From Sphaerisporangium sp. TRM90804 (GTDB taxonomy: Bacteria; Actinomycetota; Actinomycetes; Streptosporangiales; Streptosporangiaceae): a stretch of DNA of 32,061 nt. Where the stretch lies: contig NZ_JARWAC010000044.1 in assembly GCF_029846175.1 (NCBI RefSeq), forward strand, positions 1 to 32,061, written 5' to 3'. The notes beneath the pieces are model-generated. The model saw only the letters and a program-made list of their open reading frames with translations, was not told the origin of the DNA and did not search any database. The first letter of the stretch is position 1, and each line of letters starts with the position of its first letter. Made by a program: the position numbers and the translations under genes. Positions 22,197 through 30,503 of this stretch are shown piece by piece.

Positions 22197-22326
22197 AGCG
22201 TGCTCCTCGACTCAGGGAAAGACGGCCGGCCGCCGTTCTCGGCGGCCCGGACAGAAGTTAGTCCGGCCGCGCGGCGAGCACCCTGTACTAAGCGGCGGAG
22301 CTACCGAGCAGTAATACGTGGACAGG

Positions 22327-22365
22327 CCGCCCCGGAGCGGGCCCCGCGAGGGCCCGCCCCGGGCG
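22327..22365 (-). terminator. Terminator hairpin after the GDPD gene
   Basis: CGGGCCC (22338-22344) and GGGCCCG (22350-22356) form a perfect inner stem with a CGCGA loop. The flanks can extend the stem imperfectly. It lies about 40 nt past the stop of the minus-strand phosphodiesterase gene. No U-tract. Confidence 0.6.
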
Positions 22366-22398
22366 CCGCGTCCGCCGGTCGCCGGTCTCGGGAGCAGG

Positions 22399-23469
22399 TC
22401 AGCCGCGAGGGCCGTGGTACTGCCTGGGGAGCTTGTACCCGCGGGCGGCGAGTACCCCGCGCAGGCGGTCGGGGTAGTCGGTGATCAGCCCGTCGACGCC
22501 GTCGTCGATCAGCTTGTTCATGGTGGGCTCGTCGTCGACGGTCCAGGGGATCACCTTCAGGCCCAGGCGGTGGGCCCGGCCGACCATGTCGGCGGTGACG
22601 TAGGGGCGGTACCCCGGGTCGGTGATCCTGCCGTTCTGCGGGAATCCGTGCACCGGCGAGAAGGCGTCGGCCCCGAACGAGGCGACGGCCCTGAGCGGGT
22701 CGCCGCCGAAGTCGTCGACGTCGATGCCGCCCAGCCACGGCGACGCCCCCGGCTGGCCGGTCTGCAGGAAGTCGTAGTTGGTGAGCGCCACCAGCGGCAG
22801 GCGGGGCTCGACCTGGCGCATCCGCATGAGCGCGCCCCAGTCGAAGCTCTGGACGGTGACCTGCCGCAGCATCCGGGCGCGCCGCACCTCCCGCGCGACG
22901 ACCTGGACGAACTGCTCGCGGGGCGCGGTCTCCGCCGGCGCCCCCGCCTCCACCTTGGTCTCGACGTTGAGCGTGACGTCATGGGCGCGGAAGCGGTCGA
23001 CCAGGTCGAACACCTCGCGCAACAGCGGCATCCGCGCGCCGGGGGCCGGCCGCTGGCCGGGGAAGTCCGGCAGCGTCAGCGAGCCGCAGTCCAGGGTGCG
23101 CACCTGGTCCAGGGTAAGGGTGTTCACGTACTTGCCGACGTAGGGGAACTCCGGGTCGCCCGGGGAGGCCGGGCCGGTGTCCCGGCACTTGCGGGCGTCC
23201 ACCCTGCGGTCGTGGGTGACGACGGCCTGGCCGTCCTCGGTGATCTGGGTGTCCAGCTCCAGCGTGGCGACCCCGACCCGCAGCCCGTTGGCGAAGGAGT
23301 CCAGCGTGCTCTCCACCACCAGCCCCAGGCCTCCCCGGTGCGCCTGCAGGTCGAAGTGGCGGCGGTGCTTGCCCTGGGCCACGGGGTCGGCGGCGGCCGG
23401 GCCGGCGGCGGCCGTCACGGCCGTTGCCGCGAGCACGGCGATCGCGGCCGCGGCGCGAAGTCTTGTCAT
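22399..23469 (-). CDS. Secreted glycerophosphodiester phosphodiesterase
   Basis: The 356-residue protein has a Sec signal peptide (MTRLRAAAAIAVLAATAVTAAAGPAAA) and the GDPD TIM-barrel motifs: LQAHRGG (H44, R45), ELDTQITEDGQAVVTHD (E71, D73, H86), LNVETKVE and PWTVDDEPTMNKLIDDGVDGLITDYPDRL at the end. It should hydrolyse glycerophosphodiesters, for example deacylated phospholipids or teichoic-acid fragments, to glycerol-3-phosphate and an alcohol outside the cell. The ATG at 23469 has GAGGGA at good spacing; 14 upstream codons lack signal-peptide character. Phosphate-starvation control is typical for secreted members, but I see no clear PHO box repeats here. Confidence 0.92.
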   Translation of the reverse strand: MTRLRAAAAIAVLAATAVTAAAGPAAADPVAQGKHRRHFDLQAHRGGLGLVVESTLDSFANGLRVGVATLELDTQITEDGQAVVTHDRRVDARKCRDTGPASPGDPEFPYVGKYVNTLTLDQVRTLDCGSLTLPDFPGQRPAPGARMPLLREVFDLVDRFRAHDVTLNVETKVEAGAPAETAPREQFVQVVAREVRRARMLRQVTVQSFDWGALMRMRQVEPRLPLVALTNYDFLQTGQPGASPWLGGIDVDDFGGDPLRAVASFGADAFSPVHGFPQNGRITDPGYRPYVTADMVGRAHRLGLKVIPWTVDDEPTMNKLIDDGVDGLITDYPDRLRGVLAARGYKLPRQYHGPRG

Positions 23470-23776
23470 GGCGAGTCCCTCTGGTCGGTGCGGGACGCGC
23501 GCGCATCCCATCGGGGCCGCGCGGCGTCGTCGGGGCGGGCGTGCGGCGGCCGGTCACGGAGGACTCCGGGACCGGCCGCGCCACCACGTCCACCAACCTG
23601 CCGATCCCTCATGGCGCTGAGACGAACGGGCGGAGAAAGCCCGGTGATCGTCTCGTTCACCTCGTCCGGGGACATTCGCGGAGCGATCTGGGCACTTCAC
23701 GCACGGTGCCGGGTGCCGGCCGCGACATGCGCGCGATGGCCGCCGCCGCCCGCCTCACCTGCGACATAGTTGGACC
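23470..23776. other. Divergent intergenic region with a two-step hairpin
   Basis: This gap of about 307 bp separates the phosphodiesterase and lipoprotein genes. It holds the inverted repeat at 23619-23654 and the -10-like element at 23765-23770. No credible gene is present on either strand. Confidence 0.6.
23619..23654. repeat. Interrupted inverted repeat
   Basis: Outer arms GAGACGA (23619-23625) and TCGTCTC (23648-23654) enclose inner arms CGGGC (23627-23631) and GCCCG (23639-23643). As RNA it folds into a 36-nt hairpin; as DNA it could be a dimeric protein site in the divergent promoter region. Confidence 0.5.
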
Positions 23777-23777
23777 G
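23765..23777 (+). promoter_or_regulatory. -10 element suggesting a leaderless transcript
   Basis: CATAGT (23765-23770) lies six bases before the GTG at 23777, the spacing expected between a -10 box and the transcription start. No ribosome site precedes the start, so the lipoprotein mRNA may be leaderless. No good -35 is visible. Confidence 0.4.
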
Positions 23778-24277
23778 TGATGCTACGAGGCGGCCCGCTC
23801 GCGATCGCCGGCCTCCTGCTCGTCTCGGGTTGCGGGGACGGCGCGGCGATCAGCCGGGCCGAGCTGGACGACCTGCGGGTCCAGGGTGTGGAACCCGGCA
23901 TGGTGTACGTCGTCGACCTCCCGGGGTACGAGCTGGCCAGGCGTTCGATGAGCGGCTACAACGACGAGGGCTTCCAGGCGTACTACGTCTCGCCGCGCGA
24001 CGGGCGGGTGTGGCTGGGGGTCGACCACGGCTTCTTCAGCGACGGGCTGTGCCCGGAGAAGCCCGTGCACGACGCCGAGCGGCTGAGCGCGCCGGTGTCG
24101 TGCGACCGCGACGAGGTGGGCTGGTACCGCCGGAGCGGCGAGCGCCACGAGTACGCCGTGTCCGAAGAGGGCCATGTGCTGCGGCTGGCGGGCCGCCGGG
24201 GCGAGGTGAGCCGGGCGGCGCTCAGACAGGCCGTGGCCGGCGCGCGGGCGGTGGCCGGCGCGGGTGGCGGTGGCTGA
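23777..24277 (+). CDS. Small putative lipoprotein of unknown function
   Basis: The 166-residue protein has an N-terminal hydrophobic stretch ending in a lipobox-like LLLVSGC, so it is probably lipid-anchored outside the membrane. The body is rich in charged and aromatic residues (YVVDLPGYELARRSMSGYNDEGFQAYYVSPRDGRVWLGVDHGFF) and contains two cysteines (CPEKP, SCDRDE) that could form a disulfide. I do not recognise the family. The start is GTG 23777 or ATG 23780; both lack a Shine-Dalgarno, consistent with a leaderless message. It ends 3 nt from the convergent AlkB-like gene. Codon use is typical for the window. Confidence 0.75.
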   Translation: MMLRGGPLAIAGLLLVSGCGDGAAISRAELDDLRVQGVEPGMVYVVDLPGYELARRSMSGYNDEGFQAYYVSPRDGRVWLGVDHGFFSDGLCPEKPVHDAERLSAPVSCDRDEVGWYRRSGERHEYAVSEEGHVLRLAGRRGEVSRAALRQAVAGARAVAGAGGGG

Positions 24278-24280
24278 GGC

Positions 24281-24913
24281 TCAGCGGACGCCGCGGGGGC
24301 GGAACTGGACGCTGATGCGCGGGCCGGTGGGGCGCGCCGTCTTGGGCACGCAGTGCTCCCAGGTGCGCTGGCAGCTACCGCCCATCACGATGAGGTCGCC
24401 GTGGCCGAGGTCGTGCCGCAGTGCCCGGCCGCCGCCTCGCGGCCGCAGCAGCAGGCTGCGCGGGGTGCCCACCGAGACGATGGCCACCATGGTGTCCTCG
24501 GTGGAGCCGCGCCCGATCGTGTCGCCGTGCCAGGCGACGCTGTCGCGGCCGTCGCGGTACAGGCACAGCCCGGCGGTGCGGAACGGCTCGCCCAGCTCGC
24601 TCGCGTAGTGCGCGTCGAGATCGCTTCTCGCCTGCTCCAGCAGGGGGTCGGGAAGGGGCTCGCCCTCGCCGTAGAACTTCAGCAGCCGGGGGACGTCCAC
24701 CACCCGGTCGTACATGTGCCGGCGCTCGGCGTGCCAGGGCACCTCCCGCGCCAGCCGGTCGTACAGCGCGTCCGCGCCGGTGATCCAGCCCCGGCGGACG
24801 TCGACCCAGGCGCCGTCGCCGAGGACGACGCGCCGCACCGACGCGCCGAGCGGGCCCGGGCCGGGAGCCTCCTCGCACAGGTCGAGCAACGAAGCCTGAA
24901 AACCACTGGTCAT
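24281..24913 (-). CDS. AlkB-like 2-oxoglutarate/Fe(II) dioxygenase
   Basis: The 210-residue protein matches the AlkB DNA/RNA-demethylase superfamily: the iron ligands H129 and D131 (VAWHGD) and H187 (WEHCVP), and 2-oxoglutarate-binding R199 and R205 (RISVQFR). YDRVVDVPRLLKFYGEG corresponds to the substrate-facing lid region. AlkB enzymes remove methyl groups from alkylated bases such as 1-methyladenine and 3-methylcytosine. The position of the conserved N-x-Y that helps bind 2-oxoglutarate reads C117-L-Y here, an unusual change. The ATG at 24913 is preceded by a TAGCAT -10 six bases upstream, so the mRNA may be leaderless. No adaptive-response ada gene is nearby. Confidence 0.88.
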   Translation of the reverse strand: MTSGFQASLLDLCEEAPGPGPLGASVRRVVLGDGAWVDVRRGWITGADALYDRLAREVPWHAERRHMYDRVVDVPRLLKFYGEGEPLPDPLLEQARSDLDAHYASELGEPFRTAGLCLYRDGRDSVAWHGDTIGRGSTEDTMVAIVSVGTPRSLLLRPRGGGRALRHDLGHGDLIVMGGSCQRTWEHCVPKTARPTGPRISVQFRPRGVR

Positions 24914-24925
24914 AGCGTTATGCTA
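24914..24925 (-). promoter_or_regulatory. -10 element suggesting a leaderless alkB-like mRNA
   Basis: On the minus strand TAGCAT (24925-24920) is followed by six bases and then the ATG at 24913, and no ribosome site lies between. The predicted start point coincides with the ATG. Confidence 0.5.
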
Positions 24926-24968
24926 GGCGATATTCGCACACCCATTCGATCGGGGGGCACCACGGCGG

Positions 24969-25466
24969 TCAGAACCGCCAGGGGGTGACGCTGAACGAGC
25001 CGCTGAAGTCCAACGGCACCGCGGGCGTCACCTCGAAGACGTCGTAGGGCGGCGAGCCCGCGCCGGGGAGCCGCTCGCCGACGAAGGCGCCCCCCAGCAC
25101 CGTCACCGGGCAGCCGTACTTCGCCGCGTACACCTTGGCCAGGCGCTCCAGCTTCCCTTCGTCGAGCACTATCGCCGCTTCGCCCTCCACCACGAGGTCA
25201 CTGCCCTCGGCGTCGGTCGAGATCACGCAGCGGGCGTCGCGGCGCAGGTCGGCGCCGTTGCGGGTGGCCCGGCTCGCGCCCACGTGCAGCGCGCCGTCCA
25301 GCCAGACGCCCGGCACCGGGACGACGTCGCGCCCGCCGTCCGGACGGCACGAGGTCAGCCAGTACGTCGTCGAATCCTTCATATGCCTGCGCGCCTGATC
25401 GTGCGCTGCTATAGACGGATCACCGTCGTCGCACCACTCCGCGGGCGACGGTTCATTGCCGGTCAT
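24969..25466 (-). CDS. Pyridoxamine 5'-phosphate oxidase-fold protein
   Basis: The 165-residue protein has the split-barrel flavin-binding fold of the PPOX family: YWLTSCRPDGGRDVVPVPGVWLDGALHVGA, then RRDARCVISTDAEGSDLVVEGEAAIV, ending in the SVTPWRF strand typical of F420- or FMN-linked members. It would bind a flavin or coenzyme F420 and reduce or detoxify a small molecule; the exact cofactor and substrate are unknown. The ATG at 25466 has GGAG upstream. It is divergent from the HxlR regulator and is a likely target of it. Confidence 0.88.
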   Translation of the reverse strand: MTGNEPSPAEWCDDGDPSIAAHDQARRHMKDSTTYWLTSCRPDGGRDVVPVPGVWLDGALHVGASRATRNGADLRRDARCVISTDAEGSDLVVEGEAAIVLDEGKLERLAKVYAAKYGCPVTVLGGAFVGERLPGAGSPPYDVFEVTPAVPLDFSGSFSVTPWRF

Positions 25467-25508
25467 TCCTCTCCTCTCCGCTCAAGGCGGTTCGGATTTA
25501 CCATTCTA

Positions 25509-25523
25509 CTTGTAAATAACAAG
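25509..25523. promoter_or_regulatory. HxlR operator candidate
   Basis: CTTGT (25509-25513) and ACAAG (25519-25523) are perfect inverted arms around AAATA, in the A/T-rich region between the divergent PPOX and HxlR genes. The position suits an HxlR-type dimer controlling both genes. Confidence 0.5.
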
Positions 25524-25531
25524 CATAATGC

Positions 25532-25550
25532 AGCTCGTTAAGCATGAGCT
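25532..25550. promoter_or_regulatory. Second inverted repeat in PPOX/HxlR region
   Basis: AGCTC (25532-25536) and GAGCT (25546-25550) are inverted arms with a 9-bp spacer, immediately before the HxlR start. It may be an autoregulatory site or a short RNA hairpin. Confidence 0.35.
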
Positions 25551-25562
25551 AGAATCGCGTTC

Positions 25563-26228
25563 ATGGCGGGCAGAACCTATGGGCAGTTCTGCGGCCTTTC
25601 CCGGGCCCTCGACATCGTCGGCGAGCGGTGGGCCCTGCTGATCGTCCGCGACCTGCTCGTGGCCCCGAAGCGGTTCACCGACCTGCGGCGAGGCCTTCCG
25701 AGGATCCCCACGAACATCCTGTCCGCGCGGCTGAGGGAGCTGGAGCGGGCCGGCGTCGTGCACCGGCGCCTGCTGCCGCGGCCCGCGGGGTCCGTGGTGT
25801 ACGAGCTGACCCCGTACGGCCGGGAGCTGGAGGAGGTCGTCCTGCGGCTGGGCCGATGGGGGGCCGGATCCCTCGGCGAACCGGAACCCGGTGAGATCGT
25901 CACCGCCGATTCGCTCGTCATGTCCCTGCGCGCGACCTTCCGGCCGGACAGGGCACGAGGGCTGCGAGTGGGTTACGAACTGCGCGCCGGCGAAGTCGTC
26001 GTGCACGTCCTCGTGGACGACGGCGCCCTGAGCGCGGCCGAAGGCGCCCTGCCGGGCGCCGGCCTGGTGGTGGAGTCGGGGGTGCTGCACGCCCTGTTCT
26101 CCGGCGCGATCACGGCCGAACAGGCCGTCGCCGCCGGGACGGTGCGCCTGACCGGCGACCCGGACCTGCTGCCCCGCCTCGTCGAGATGTTCTTCGTGCC
26201 TCCCAGACCTCCTGTCGCGCCCGGCTGA
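25563..26228 (+). CDS. HxlR-type winged-helix regulator with C-terminal domain
   Basis: Residues 1-105 form an HxlR/MarR-like winged helix: FCGLSRALDIVGERWALLIVRDLLVAPKRFTDLRRGLPRIPTNILSARLRELERAGVV, then the wing YELTPYGRELEEVV. C10 near the N-terminus could be a redox switch, as in some HxlR proteins. The extra 115 residues (VMSLRATFRPDRARGLRVGYELRAGEVVVHVLVDD to RLVEMF) resemble an SCP2-like sterol-carrier fold, a known fusion in actinomycetes, and probably bind the inducer. The ATG at 25563 lacks a strong ribosome site. The divergent PPOX gene and the inverted repeats between them are the likely targets. Confidence 0.88.
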   Translation: MAGRTYGQFCGLSRALDIVGERWALLIVRDLLVAPKRFTDLRRGLPRIPTNILSARLRELERAGVVHRRLLPRPAGSVVYELTPYGRELEEVVLRLGRWGAGSLGEPEPGEIVTADSLVMSLRATFRPDRARGLRVGYELRAGEVVVHVLVDDGALSAAEGALPGAGLVVESGVLHALFSGAITAEQAVAAGTVRLTGDPDLLPRLVEMFFVPPRPPVAPG

Positions 26229-26240
26229 CGCGCGCGCACC

Positions 26241-26256
26241 GGCGGGACCGCCCGCC
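26241..26256. terminator. Short hairpin between convergent genes
   Basis: GGCGGG (26241-26246) and CCCGCC (26251-26256) form a 6-bp stem with an ACCG loop, between the HxlR and phosphopantetheinyl transferase stops. Weak but well placed. Confidence 0.4.
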
Positions 26257-26323
26257 TCGGCGGCGTGTGGCGGCCCTCAGGGGGACGAGGCAAGCCCGCC
26301 CTCCCGTCCGCCGAAGCCCTCGG

Positions 26324-27025
26324 TCACGCGCGTGCCCCCTGCAAGGCGGGCGCCGGGCCCCGGCGAGCCGGGGCGGGGACGACCACCGCCGTCAGGATGA
26401 GACCGGCGTCCACCAGCCAGCGGCCGGTGAAGCGGGCGAGCCGCTGCCCGTGCGCGCGCGGCCCGGGGACCCGCAGCCGCGCGGTGAAGACGCCGCTCGC
26501 GGGGTCGAGGGTGACGACGATGTCCTCGAAGTCGATCCACCGCTTGGTCAGCGGGAACCACGCCTTGTACACCGCCTCCTTGGCGCTGAACAGCACGCGG
26601 TCCCAGTGCACGCGCGGGTGCGCCGTGGCCAGCCGGCGCAGCGCCTCGCGCTCCTCGGGCAGCGAGATGGCGTCCAGGATGCCGTCCACCAGGGCCTCGT
26701 TGCGCTCGGAGTCGATGCCGATTGCGGTCACCTTGGACGACAGGCCGAGGACGGCCGCCCGGTAGCCGGGGCAGTGGGTGATGCTGCCGACGACCCCGGC
26801 GGGCCACTGCGGCTCTCCTCGGAGGCCGGGCAGCACGGGGCTGGGTCGCAGGCCGAGCTTTCTGAGCGCGTCGTGGGCGCAGACCCGCGCCGTGGCGAAC
26901 TCGGCGCGCCGTTGCTCGTCGGCCTGGCCGATCGCCTTGTCCTCTTCGGGGAAGAGCATCGGGTCGGGCGGATCGGTCAGGAGGTCGGCGGCCACCACAC
27001 AATCGGGCAGAATGGCCTTGATCAT
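26324..27025 (-). CDS. Sfp/EntD-type 4'-phosphopantetheinyl transferase
   Basis: The 233-residue enzyme has the PPTase motifs: GSITHC (80-85), the metal-binding AIGIDSE (101-107) and FSAKEAVYKAW (146-156), where the KE pair completes the active site. It transfers phosphopantetheine from coenzyme A to a serine of carrier domains in nonribosomal peptide, polyketide or fatty-acid synthases. The N-terminus (MIKAILPDCVVAADL) matches actinomycete Sfp-type enzymes; the ATG at 27025 follows AGGAG at short spacing. Upstream codons to 27229 are not protein-like. The gene lies downstream of the AfsR-type regulator in the same direction, with 289 bp between. No carrier-protein gene is in this window, so it probably serves pathways elsewhere. 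Confidence 0.93.
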   Translation of the reverse strand: MIKAILPDCVVAADLLTDPPDPMLFPEEDKAIGQADEQRRAEFATARVCAHDALRKLGLRPSPVLPGLRGEPQWPAGVVGSITHCPGYRAAVLGLSSKVTAIGIDSERNEALVDGILDAISLPEEREALRRLATAHPRVHWDRVLFSAKEAVYKAWFPLTKRWIDFEDIVVTLDPASGVFTARLRVPGPRAHGQRLARFTGRWLVDAGLILTAVVVPAPARRGPAPALQGARA

Positions 27026-27059
27026 GGCTCCTGCCGAGCCTGAAGGAACTCCGCTCATT

Positions 27060-27065
27060 CGTATA
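27060..27065 (-). promoter_or_regulatory. Candidate -10 of the PPTase gene
   Basis: On the minus strand TATACG (27065-27060) is the best -10-like hexamer upstream of the phosphopantetheinyl transferase start, about 35 bp away. There is no clear -35. The remaining 27070-27314 shows nothing recognisable. Confidence 0.35.
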
Positions 27066-27314
27066 GTGGTCACCCAACGAGCGTATCGGCGGAGAGAAAC
27101 AGCCGGGCATCTCCGAGAGCGCTCTGTTGGCGAGGGTATGCGCCGAGGCAGGGCGTGGCACGGGGCCGATAAGGGTTCTCCCGCATTCGGCTCCGCGAGC
27201 CGATTGTCAGGCCTGCCGGTAAAACACATATGGGCGATTTGTCAACCAGTGGTGATGCTCATCCGGTACGGCCGGCGCCGGCGGCGAAAGGGCGGGGGGA
27301 AACACGCGCCTCGC

Positions 27315-30314
27315 TCACCTTATCCGGGCCGCCCCGATCAGCCCGTCGGCCTTTTCCTGCGCCTCGGCGAGCAGCGCCCGGGCGCGGGCCTCGTTCGGCG
27401 TCGCGCCCATCGTCTGGAAGACGCCGATCGCCTGCAGGAAATGGTTGACGGCGTGATCGTGCTCCCCGCGGGCCATCGCCACCTCGCCCAGCCCCAGCAG
27501 GCTCCGGCCCTCGGCGAGCCGGTCGCCGATCTTGACGGCCAGATGGACGGCCTGCCGCAGCGCCTCCTCGGCCGCGCCGGTCTCGCCCAGCCGCAGCCGT
27601 GCCAGCCCCATCCCGCCCAGGACGTAGGCCTCGCCGATCGGGTCGCCGATCTCGCGGGTGATCTCGATGGCCTTCTCGAAGCTCTCCACCGCCAGGGCCG
27701 GCTCGCGCCAGTTCAGGTAGGTCTCGCCCAGCCGGTAGAGCACCTGAGCCTCCACCCGCTTGTTGCCGCCGCGGCGGCTGAGCGTCAGGGCCTCCGACAG
27801 CAGGCGGCTGGCGCCCTCGGGATCGTCGGCCTCCAGCCTCACCTGAGCCAGGTTGTGCAGCACGTAGGCGGAGGACGCGTGGTCCTCCATGCGGCTGAAC
27901 ATTTCGAGGGCGTGCTCGTAGTGCGCGATGGCGCCCTCGTAGTCGCCCGTGATGCGGTCGAGGAAGGCCATGTGGCCGTGGATCAGCCCGGTGCCCCGGC
28001 CGTCACCGCACTGGTTGAACAGCTCGATCGCCTCTTCGAGGTCGCGCCGGGCCTCGGGGATGCGCTTCAGCGTGATGTGCAGGCCGCCACGCGAGTTCAG
28101 CAGCGCCGCCTGACCGCGGATGTTGCCTGCCTGCCGGGTGGCCGCGAGCGCGATCTTGTTGGTCTCCCGCCAGTCGTCCAGGTAGCCGCGCGTCTCGAAC
28201 ATGGCGGTGACCGCCAGGTCCCAGCACAGGTCGGTGAACCCCGCCTGCGCGGCCTGGCGGATGCCCGACACCAGCAGTCCGCGCTCGCGCTCGAACCAGT
28301 CGAGCGCCGCGGAGGTCAGCTGGTCGACGAGCTTGTCCTGGAGCGGCCAGCGCGCGGCGTCGCCGTGCGTCAGGACGTTGGCGTCGCCGTACACCCGGCG
28401 CCTGGCCGCCTCGGCGAGGTAGAGCAGGGCGCCGAGCACACGCTCAAGGGCCGCCCTGCGCTCCTCGGGCGTCGCCTCGGTGGCGAGGCGCTCCCTGGCG
28501 AAGACGCGGATGAGGTCGTGGAAGCGGTACTGGGTGTGCGGGCCGTAGCCGCCCACCGTCTCGATGAGCTGGGCGTCGGCCAGGTCGTCGAGCAGGTCTC
28601 TGGCGTCGTGGTACGGACGGTCGAGCAGGGCGGCGCCGACCCAGCCGGAGAACACGCTGCTGTCGAGGACGGCGAGCAGCCGGAACAGGCGCTTGGCCTC
28701 CTCGCCGACGCTCTCGTAGGTCAGCGAGATGCTCGCCCTGATGCCCATGTCGCCGTGCTTGAGCTCGTCGAGCCGCCGGGTCTCGTCCTCCAGGCGGCTG
28801 ACGAGCTGTTCCACGCTCCAGTGGGGACGGGCCGACAGGCGGGCCCCGGCGATGCGCAACGCCAGCGGCAGGCGCCCGCACAGGTCGGCCAGGGCCTGGG
28901 CGGCCTCGGCCTCGGCGTGCATGCGCTCCGTGCCGGCGATCCGCGACAGCATCTCCATCGACTGGTCGGTGTCGAAGATGTCCATCTCGACCTGGATGGC
29001 GCCCGGAAGCCCGGCCAGCCGGCTCCGGCTGGTGATGATCACCGCGGACATGCGGTTCCCCGGCAGCAGCGGCAGCACCTGGCCCTCGGTGGCGGCGTCG
29101 TCGAGCACGATGAGCGTCTTGCGGTCGGCGAGCATCGCCCGGTACATCTCGGCGCGCTCCTCCAGGCCGTCGGGCATCTCCGGGCCCGGCACGCCGAGCG
29201 CGCGCAGGAAACGCTCCAGCACCTGCATGGGGCTGATCTGACGGCCCGCGCCGCCGTGCAGGTCGGCGAAGAGCTGGCCGTCGGGGAACCGCTCGGCGAC
29301 GCTGTGCGCGGAGTGGACGGCCAGAGTCGTCTTGCCGAGGCCGCCCTTGCCGGCGATGACGATGATCGGCACGGCGAAGCGGTAGGGGTCCTCGGCGGCG
29401 AGCGACAGCTCGCGCTGGATCGCGTCGAGCTGCTTGCCGCGACCGGTGAAGTCGGCGACCGCGGCCGGCAGCAGGATCGGGACGGGGCGCGCGGGCACCG
29501 GCGGCGGCGGGGGAGCGGCGGGCTCGGCCGCGGCGCCGACGGTGCCGGCGGTCTGCCGGACGGGGCTGTTGAGGCTCTCGTCGGAGGTCAGGATCGAGTA
29601 CTCCAGGCGCTGGAGCTGCTCGTTGGGCTCGATGCCCAGCTCCTCCACGAGCGTCTCGCGGGCGAACCGGTAGACCCGCAGGGCCTCGGCCTGCCGGCCG
29701 GAGCGGTACAGCGCCAGCATGAGCTGGCCGCACAGGCGCTCGCGCAGCGGGTGCTCGGCCACCAGGGCGGTCAGCTCGCCGACCAGCTCGTAGTGGCGGC
29801 CGAGGTCGAGCTCCAGCTGCAGGCAGTCCTCGTTGGTGGTGATCCTGTCCTCGGCGAGCCTGCTGGCGGCGGCGCGCACCGGCCTGCTGTCGATCCCCTC
29901 CAGGGCCTCGCCCCGCCACAGCGCCAGGGCCTCGCGGTACTGCTTGACGGCGTCCTCGATGTGGCCGGCGTCGCGGTCGCGGCGCGCCTGCGTGGTCAGC
30001 GCCTCGAACCGGCGGGCGTCGAGCTGCTCGTCGTCGACGCGCATGATGTAACCACGCGGATGGGTGGAGATGATGGCCGGCTCCCCGTTCGCGGCGAACA
30101 GGCGGCGAAGGGCGGAGATGCAGATCTGCACCTGCGCCTTCGACGTCGGGGGGAGCACCTCCCCGTAAATGGCGTCGATCAGGCGGTCGACGGTGACGAC
30201 CCTGTTGGCGTCGAGCAGAAGGTTGGCCAAAGTGATGCGTTGTCTCGAGCCCCCGATGTCCAGACGCTGGCTGTTCGCGGACACCTCAAGTGGCCCCAGC
30301 AAACGGAACTCCAC
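27315..30314 (-). CDS. AfsR/SARP-type regulator: wHTH-BTAD-NB-ARC-TPR
   Basis: The 999-residue protein has an OmpR-like winged helix (1-95: VEFRLLGPLEVS to HPRGYIMRV) and a bacterial transcriptional activator domain (about 98-245). An NB-ARC ATPase follows, with Walker A GKGGLGKTT (322-330), Walker B LIVLDDAA (401-408), an arginine-finger region IITSRSRLAG and the GxP-like GRLPLALRIAG (480-490). TPR repeats fill about 740-985 (ALYHLGETYLNW-like units). This is the architecture and length of Streptomyces AfsR, which activates secondary metabolism after binding direct-repeat promoters. GTG 30314 has AAGGAG 7 nt upstream; ATG 30362 adds 16 unconvincing residues and crosses a leader hairpin. Its target genes are not visible here. 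Confidence 0.92.
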   Translation of the reverse strand: MEFRLLGPLEVSANSQRLDIGGSRQRITLANLLLDANRVVTVDRLIDAIYGEVLPPTSKAQVQICISALRRLFAANGEPAIISTHPRGYIMRVDDEQLDARRFEALTTQARRDRDAGHIEDAVKQYREALALWRGEALEGIDSRPVRAAASRLAEDRITTNEDCLQLELDLGRHYELVGELTALVAEHPLRERLCGQLMLALYRSGRQAEALRVYRFARETLVEELGIEPNEQLQRLEYSILTSDESLNSPVRQTAGTVGAAAEPAAPPPPPVPARPVPILLPAAVADFTGRGKQLDAIQRELSLAAEDPYRFAVPIIVIAGKGGLGKTTLAVHSAHSVAERFPDGQLFADLHGGAGRQISPMQVLERFLRALGVPGPEMPDGLEERAEMYRAMLADRKTLIVLDDAATEGQVLPLLPGNRMSAVIITSRSRLAGLPGAIQVEMDIFDTDQSMEMLSRIAGTERMHAEAEAAQALADLCGRLPLALRIAGARLSARPHWSVEQLVSRLEDETRRLDELKHGDMGIRASISLTYESVGEEAKRLFRLLAVLDSSVFSGWVGAALLDRPYHDARDLLDDLADAQLIETVGGYGPHTQYRFHDLIRVFARERLATEATPEERRAALERVLGALLYLAEAARRRVYGDANVLTHGDAARWPLQDKLVDQLTSAALDWFERERGLLVSGIRQAAQAGFTDLCWDLAVTAMFETRGYLDDWRETNKIALAATRQAGNIRGQAALLNSRGGLHITLKRIPEARRDLEEAIELFNQCGDGRGTGLIHGHMAFLDRITGDYEGAIAHYEHALEMFSRMEDHASSAYVLHNLAQVRLEADDPEGASRLLSEALTLSRRGGNKRVEAQVLYRLGETYLNWREPALAVESFEKAIEITREIGDPIGEAYVLGGMGLARLRLGETGAAEEALRQAVHLAVKIGDRLAEGRSLLGLGEVAMARGEHDHAVNHFLQAIGVFQTMGATPNEARARALLAEAQEKADGLIGAARIR

Positions 30315-30363
30315 CTGATAACTCCTTGCCAGAAAACCTCGGCCCCATCCGGAAGTCTTCACG

Positions 30364-30382
30364 CTCTCAGTCGTTCTGAGAG
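30364..30382 (-). promoter_or_regulatory. Leader hairpin of the AfsR-type gene
   Basis: CTCTCAG (30364-30370) and CTGAGAG (30376-30382) are perfect 7-bp arms with a 5-nt loop, 50 bp upstream of the GTG start. It would fold in the 5' leader or act as a DNA site. Confidence 0.5.
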
Positions 30383-30503
30383 AAGTAGCAGGCGCGCCGC
30401 CCCGAAGGCGAGCGGGCTCTGCTGTGAACCGCCGCTCGGCGAGGCGTGCGACGATGGCGCGGGCCTCCCCCCGGCACCTGTCAACTTACGCCCCAGATCG
30501 TAC

